Positions 8,105-12,463 of a stretch of 12,463 bases of DNA are shown one piece after another. Position numbers and translations under genes: made by a program. Within the stretch, counting starts at the first letter, position 1. Each line of letters begins with the position of its first letter. The notes under the pieces were generated by a model. The model worked only from the letters and a program-made list of their open reading frames with translations, ran no database searches and was not told where the DNA came from. Location: NCBI GenBank assembly GCA_013002475.1, contig JABDJM010000139.1, forward strand, positions 1-12,463, in the 5' to 3' direction. The stretch comes from Saprospiraceae bacterium. Its GTDB lineage: Bacteria; Bacteroidota; Bacteroidia; Chitinophagales; Saprospiraceae.

Positions 8105-8701
8105 TTATTCTTTTTCTTTTGGCAGCCAAAGAATTCCCAAGCTGTAGACGGCATTGTTGACCCCACCATTCGGGTTTGTAATTCCCAGATTACTTATATG
8201 GCGAAAAAGAGGTCTTATATCCAGCCAGAGTCTCTCCCCCATTTTTATTTGGGCACCAACAAACCAATTATCAGAAAAAATAAATCCCCTGGACTGACGG
8301 TCCGGGACCCCTGAAACGAAATGTGGGCCGGAACTTATGGATGCATAAGCGATGAGTTTATCCACAAAAAAATTCTTGTAAAAAAACAGACTTCCGTTTA
8401 CGCCAAACTCTATTCCGGTCTTATACTCTTTTGCATTTGGGCTTTGCAAATACCTGGTGACATTAAACTGCGGTTGACTATGCCAATCAATTCCCCAGCC
8501 TCTTTTCTTTAATAAGCGCCGGTAATGTTGAAACTGGAAAAAGACAACTTTGTAATCGTAATCAACGGTTATGTAATCTTGATTTCCATAACCAACGATC
8601 ATTCCGAACCTGTCCTTAGCCATATTATATGCAGGAATGTCCTGAGAGAAGGAAACTGACGAGAATAGTAGCAGAAACAGAATTATTAAAGACAATCGCA
8701 T
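8105..8701 (-). CDS. PagL-like lipid A 3-O-deacylase family protein (acyloxyacyl hydrolase family)
   Basis: This is a 198-residue predicted outer-membrane beta-barrel. The signal peptide is clear: hydrophobic residues 4-17, with likely cleavage in VSFSQ before Q20. The C-terminal part has FRHISNLGITNPNGGVNN (166-183), the H-x-S-N and PN.G motif of PagL, an enzyme that removes the 3-O-linked acyl chain of lipid A. H168 and S170 align with the catalytic His126 and Ser128 of Pseudomonas PagL. The residue matching Glu140, 14 after the histidine, is N182, so the acid of the triad is not where expected. Activity is therefore uncertain: another residue may substitute, or the protein may be a structural homologue. 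The gene starts one base after the deoD stop, so the two are co-transcribed and probably translationally coupled. Why an envelope enzyme is tied to purine phosphorylase is unknown. Confidence 0.75.
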   Translation of the reverse strand: MRLSLIILFLLLFSSVSFSQDIPAYNMAKDRFGMIVGYGNQDYITVDYDYKVVFFQFQHYRRLLKKRGWGIDWHSQPQFNVTRYLQSPNAKEYKTGIEFGVNGSLFFYKNFFVDKLIAYASISSGPHFVSGVPDRQSRGFIFSDNWFVGAQIKMGERLWLDIRPLFRHISNLGITNPNGGVNNAVYSLGILWLPKEKE

Positions 8702-8702
8702 A

Positions 8703-9404
8703 TTAGGCTAACTCCAACGCGATTTTCATCATATCCATATAGGCCTGCTCCCTTTCCTGAGATCCACTTGCCTCTCCCGTGATGATGTTATCGCTAACGG
8801 TCAGGATAGAAAGGGCTTTTGCTCCGAGACGCTTAGCCAGTGTAAAAATTATTTGGGTCTCCATCTCTACACCAAGTATTCCATGTTGAGCCCAGATCTT
8901 CCACCTGTCTTCATGGTCAGCGTAGAAGGTATCCGTACTAAAAATCGAACCTTCAAGAGTATTGATATTCAGCTTTTTGGCGGCCTCATAAGCCCGAAGG
9001 AGTAAATCAAAGTCAGCTGTAGCGGCATAATGCATGCCGCCAAAATCTGTCATATTCGCACCCGAGTCTCCAGAGGCAGACATCGCAAGAATTACCTGAC
9101 CAATATTTAGGTCCTTTTGGATTGCACCGCAGGTACCGACTCGCATGATCTGTTTTACATTGTAGGTGGTAATGAGTTCGTTGACATAAATGCCGGTACT
9201 TCCCATGCCCATTCCACCTCCCTGGATGCTTACACGCTTCCCCTGATAGGTTCCTGTAAAGCCAAGCATATTTCTTACCCGATTATAACAAAAGGCATCT
9301 TCGAGTAAATTGTCTGCTACGTATTTTGCCCGTAGAGGATCTCCCGGCAGGAGTACCGTTTCTGCAATGTCTCCAACTTTTGCTTCTATATGAAGGCTAC
9401 TCAT
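8703..9404 (-). CDS. deoD: Purine-nucleoside phosphorylase, DeoD type
   Basis: Phosphorolyses purine ribo- and deoxyribonucleosides to the free base and (deoxy)ribose-1-phosphate, as a hexamer in the cytoplasm. At 233 residues it has normal family length, and its residues match E. coli DeoD with an offset of one. They are H5, G21 and R25 in LPGDPLRAK (phosphate), R44, R88 in MRVGTCGA, E180 and E182 in VEMET (ribose), catalytic D205 in VSDN, and R218. The E. coli Ser90 position in RVGSCG is T here, a common variant. D205 indicates that 6-amino as well as 6-oxo purines may be accepted. It lies 22 bases after the ALDH16-type gene and one base before the PagL-like gene, inside a same-strand run with deoC. 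That context points to use of deoxynucleosides as a carbon source. Confidence 0.97.
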   Translation of the reverse strand: MSSLHIEAKVGDIAETVLLPGDPLRAKYVADNLLEDAFCYNRVRNMLGFTGTYQGKRVSIQGGGMGMGSTGIYVNELITTYNVKQIMRVGTCGAIQKDLNIGQVILAMSASGDSGANMTDFGGMHYAATADFDLLLRAYEAAKKLNINTLEGSIFSTDTFYADHEDRWKIWAQHGILGVEMETQIIFTLAKRLGAKALSILTVSDNIITGEASGSQEREQAYMDMMKIALELA

Positions 9405-9426
9405 CTTGGTTAGGTTTTCTTTTGAA

Positions 9427-11817
9427 TCAGGCCCCGTAAGGGATCCAAATATTTTTTATTTCTGTAGCTCTTTGTAAAAAGGTCTGACCTTCTCCCTGTT
9501 CTTTATCCGTCCAATCCCTGAATTTACCATAGTTCACCCAGGTTCTTTTCATATTATCTGTACTCATCAACTCCACCTGTTTACTACCTTCTTTGGTGCC
9601 ATGGTACCAAATTCCATCAACGTTGTCATGTTGAGCAATGACCTTCGTTAATTCCTCTCTCCCGCCAGTCACTATATTGATGGTTCCGGCAGGAACATCT
9701 GACGTCTCTATCACCTGGTAAAAATCAGTCGCTGAAAACGGATACTTCTCCGAAGGGACAACCACTACATTATTTCCCATGGTGATCGCAGGAATGACGG
9801 TGGAAATAAATCCAAGGAGCGGTGATTCCTCCGGACAAACTATTCCGATTACTCCCACAGGTTCCGGCATCGCCAGTGTTACGTTTCTATGAACTGTATG
9901 ATGGACCATACCGTCGTATTTATCGGCATGAGCAGCATAAGTATATATTCTGTCTATTGCGATGTCCACTTCCTTCAATGCGGATGCGCTGGTCTGCCCG
10001 GTCATTTGCATAAGTCTGTCTGCAAATTCTTTTTGGCGGTAAGCGAGGTTCTCTGCCAGATAGTATAGGACCTGAGCTCTCGCATGCCCTGTTTTTCCTA
10101 CCCAGGCGCTGCTCGCATGAGCAGCTTCCACTGCATTACGGATATCTTTCCGGTTTCCTCTGGAAACCTCTCCCATTGATTTTCCGGAAGCACCCTTGAT
10201 CATCATACTATAGCCTCCATCAGGTCGGGCTTGCTTGCCACCTATATACATCTTTGCCGTCCGGTCTATAGTTACCGCATGAACTCCGTTTGATTTAGCC
10301 TGCTTCCCTCCTCTTTTCGGAGGCAAGATGGGTTTATCATAGAGCTTAGTCTCAATCTTGGGTTTAACGTATTCCATCAATCCCTCTTTTCCTCCTTCCC
10401 GACCAAAGCCGGATTCGCGATAACCTCCAAAGCCAGAAGCTGCATCAAATACATTTGTGCAGTTGATCCATACAGTTCCGGCTTTTATTTGCGGAGCAAT
10501 GTCAAGCGCCAGATTAATATTTTCAGTCCAAATGCTGGCTGCCAGTCCGTACCGGGTGTTATTGGCAAGCTTAACAGCTTCCTTATGTGACCTAAAGCTC
10601 ATTGCCGCTAAAACAGGGCCGAAAATCTCTTCCTGTGCTATCGTGGAAGAAGGAGCTACATTGGTAAACATAGTGGGTGGATAATAGTATCCTTTTGTTG
10701 GGCAAGACCAGGAGGGCTGCCAAATTTCGTTGCCCTCTTCAACTCCTTTTTGAACCAGGTCATCAATGGTCTTCACTTGTACTGGTGCAATGATGGCCCC
10801 AATATCAATTCCCTTATCCAGAGCGTTCCCCATGCGCAGAGTTTCCATCCTTGCACGGATCTTTTTGTACAACTTTTCTGCAACACTTTCCTGGACTAAT
10901 AGCCGGGAGCCTGCACAGCATACCTGACCCTGGTTGAACCAAATGGCATCCACAACACCCTCAACTACAGAATCCAGATCTGCATCATCAAAAACGATGA
11001 AAGGAGATTTGCCTCCTAACTCAAGAGAGACCTTTTTTCCAGTGCCAGCTATTGCCCTTCTGATGATTTTTCCTACTTCAGTCGACCCAGTAAAAGCAAT
11101 TTTTTGCACGTCTTTATGTTCAACCAAAGCTGCACCCGTGGGGCCATGCCCGGTTATGATATTTACCACGCCCGGAGGCAATCCGATCTGATCGCAAATT
11201 TCTGCAAACAGCAGAGCGGTCAGGGAGGTAAACTCGGCTGGCTTAAGGACTACGGTATTTCCCATGGCCAAAGCTGGAGCGATTTTCCAGGCCATCATGA
11301 GCAGTGGAAAATTCCAGGGAATGATCTGTCCGATCACTCCTACCTCTTTATAATCTTTTAGCTCGGTATCTTTTAGTTGAGCCCAACCAGCATGATGATA
11401 GAAATGGCGCGCAACTAATGGCACATCTATATCCCGCGTTTCCCGGATCGGCTTACCATTATCCATGGATTCCAGCACCGCAAAAAGGCGGGAGTTTTTT
11501 TGGATCTGCCTGGCAATGGCGTACAGGTAGCGAGCACGTTTGTGTGAACCCAGGGCTACCCATTTTGGTAAAGCTTTTTTAGCAGCGGCTACAGCAGCAC
11601 CCACATCCTTTTTGTTGGCCTCAGAGATCTTGGCCAACTTTTCCTCGGTGGAGGGGTTTATGCTATCAAAATATTTCTTTGAAGAAGGTGCCTTCCACTT
11701 TCCATCAATAAAAAGATTGAATTTCCGATTATTGCTTTCCAGGAATTCCACGGCAACATCTGCACCTTCTGGTGCAGGCCCATATTCCATCGTTTGAAAT
11801 ATCTCTTTGACTTTCAT
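9427..11817 (-). CDS. Two-domain aldehyde dehydrogenase, ALDH16 type
   Basis: This 796-residue protein contains two ALDH modules. The first (about 30-490) is a complete NAD-dependent aldehyde dehydrogenase: PWNFP with N169, LKPAE with K192, FTGSTEVG (242-249), ELGGK with E266, the nucleophile C300 in NQGQVCCAG, and EEIFGP (396-401). After a basic linker (about 495-520), the second module (about 521-796) repeats the fold (MYIGGKQ, EPVGVIGIVCPEESPL, AITMGNNVVVVPSE, VPAGTINIVTG). It has no ELGGK or GQxC motif and is short of a full domain. A catalytic first half plus a degenerate second half in about 800 residues is the hallmark of ALDH16, also found in animals; bacterial members are active. It starts 9 bases after deoC, whose reaction makes acetaldehyde, the likely substrate by context. 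No signal peptide is present. Confidence 0.92.
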   Translation of the reverse strand: MKVKEIFQTMEYGPAPEGADVAVEFLESNNRKFNLFIDGKWKAPSSKKYFDSINPSTEEKLAKISEANKKDVGAAVAAAKKALPKWVALGSHKRARYLYAIARQIQKNSRLFAVLESMDNGKPIRETRDIDVPLVARHFYHHAGWAQLKDTELKDYKEVGVIGQIIPWNFPLLMMAWKIAPALAMGNTVVLKPAEFTSLTALLFAEICDQIGLPPGVVNIITGHGPTGAALVEHKDVQKIAFTGSTEVGKIIRRAIAGTGKKVSLELGGKSPFIVFDDADLDSVVEGVVDAIWFNQGQVCCAGSRLLVQESVAEKLYKKIRARMETLRMGNALDKGIDIGAIIAPVQVKTIDDLVQKGVEEGNEIWQPSWSCPTKGYYYPPTMFTNVAPSSTIAQEEIFGPVLAAMSFRSHKEAVKLANNTRYGLAASIWTENINLALDIAPQIKAGTVWINCTNVFDAASGFGGYRESGFGREGGKEGLMEYVKPKIETKLYDKPILPPKRGGKQAKSNGVHAVTIDRTAKMYIGGKQARPDGGYSMMIKGASGKSMGEVSRGNRKDIRNAVEAAHASSAWVGKTGHARAQVLYYLAENLAYRQKEFADRLMQMTGQTSASALKEVDIAIDRIYTYAAHADKYDGMVHHTVHRNVTLAMPEPVGVIGIVCPEESPLLGFISTVIPAITMGNNVVVVPSEKYPFSATDFYQVIETSDVPAGTINIVTGGREELTKVIAQHDNVDGIWYHGTKEGSKQVELMSTDNMKRTWVNYGKFRDWTDKEQGEGQTFLQRATEIKNIWIPYGA

Positions 11818-11826
11818 AGTTAGGTG

Positions 11827-12463
11827 TTATGACATTGGGTGTCTGAACGAAGCAGAATATCGTCCAGTAACGAAGTGTTCTAGTTGTCTTTCTATATCTC
11901 CCAAAAGGGAACTGGCTCCAAATCTGAAGAGGTCTGGCTTTAGCCAATCATCCCCAAGCTCTTCCTTCATGAGGACGAGCCAGTTCAAGGCATCTTTAGC
12001 TTTTCTTATCCCTCCCGCTGGTTTGAAACCAACTTTAAAGCCGGTCAGTTCCTGGTATTCCCGGATCGCCCGGATCATGACAAGACTGACAGGAATGGTA
12101 GCGTTTACAGATTCTTTTCCAGTACTCGTTTTAATAAAATCTGAACCGGCCATCATGCTTACCCAGCTGGCTTTTGCCACCTTTGAATAGGTGGGGATCT
12201 CGCCAGTTGCCAGGATGGTTTTCATATGTGCCTCACCACAAGCTTCCCTGCAAGCAGCTACTTCCTTGTATAACTTTCGCCATTCTGAATTTAGGATTAG
12301 CTCTCTGCTCACCACAATATCGATCTCGGATGCCCCGGCATTTACCGATAATTGAATTTGCTTGAGCTTTTCTTTCAAAGAGATCTTAGCCGCCGGAAAA
12401 CCAGTTGATACCGCTGCAATTGGGATCTTACTTCCACGAAGAGCTTCAGAAGCATCCTTTATT
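11827..12463 (-). CDS. deoC: Deoxyribose-phosphate aldolase, 5'-truncated by the window edge
   Basis: Cleaves 2-deoxyribose-5-phosphate to glyceraldehyde-3-phosphate and acetaldehyde, a cytoplasmic class I aldolase with a TIM-barrel fold. The frame is open to the window edge, with about 212 codons visible. The upstream part reads IPIAAVSTGFPAAK, standard for the family, so the TTG at 12378 is internal and the true start lies beyond the window. EIDIVVSRE carries the substrate-region Asp. FIKTSTGKE holds the Schiff-base lysine (around 12130-12132), and VGFKPAGGIR the second catalytic lysine (around 12022-12024). The C-terminal half, including ESVNATIPVSL, KEELGDDWLKP and HFVTGRYSA, is much closer to the longer animal-type DERA than to the short E. 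coli enzyme. It sits 9 bases before the ALDH16-type gene, so the two probably share one mRNA. Confidence 0.97.
   Translation of the reverse strand, partial: IKDASEALRGSKIPIAAVSTGFPAAKISLKEKLKQIQLSVNAGASEIDIVVSRELILNSEWRKLYKEVAACREACGEAHMKTILATGEIPTYSKVAKASWVSMMAGSDFIKTSTGKESVNATIPVSLVMIRAIREYQELTGFKVGFKPAGGIRKAKDALNWLVLMKEELGDDWLKPDLFRFGASSLLGDIERQLEHFVTGRYSASFRHPMS

Noticed and set aside
8037..8129. N-terminal extension of the membrane protein starting at 8129
   Set aside because: It would overlap the end of the PagL-like gene and add a leader with no family-like character. The ATG at 8036 gives a cleaner membrane-protein start.

Overview
The window looks like a piece of a Bacteroidota chromosome. 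The grounds are an Oar-like TonB-dependent receptor with an N-terminal carboxypeptidase-regulatory-like domain, start codons without clear Shine-Dalgarno sequences, and short tightly packed operons. Family-level placement (for example Cytophagia-like) is a guess. I see no rRNA, tRNA, CRISPR array, insertion sequence, phage gene or origin. Both ends cut through genes: adenine deaminase at the left edge and deoxyribose-phosphate aldolase at the right edge.

Layout, left to right. (1) 1-1188 (+): C-terminal two thirds of adenine deaminase, ending in a hairpin with T-tracts on both strands. (2) 1221-4393 (-): a large outer-membrane TonB-dependent receptor that is split into two open frames. One extra base in a run of four G (minus strand) near 2668-2671 would restore a single frame of 1057 codons. 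(3) 4394-4619: a divergent intergenic region with small dyads and no convincing promoter. (4) 4620-7437 (+): a three-gene operon with 4-bp overlap and 2-bp spacing. It encodes a flavin-reductase-like split-barrel protein, an M20 metallopeptidase of the carboxypeptidase G2 type, and a P-loop NTPase resembling DUF1611 and dethiobiotin-synthetase proteins. Its pathway is not obvious, and this is the part of the window most likely to hold something undescribed. (5) 7479-12463 (-): a run transcribed right to left, deoC, a two-domain ALDH16-type aldehyde dehydrogenase, deoD, a PagL-like lipid A deacylase homologue, and a small four-helix membrane protein.

How they fit together. The right half reads as deoxynucleoside salvage and catabolism. 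DeoD phosphorolyses purine (deoxy)nucleosides. The deoxyribose phosphate, after isomerisation by a mutase not seen here, is split by DeoC into glyceraldehyde-3-phosphate and acetaldehyde. The adjacent ALDH16 is well placed to oxidise the acetaldehyde to acetate. Adenine released by DeoD could be deaminated by the adenine deaminase at the left end, although that gene is about 7.5 kb away on the other strand. The PagL-like protein and the membrane protein downstream of deoD are envelope proteins with no evident link to salvage.
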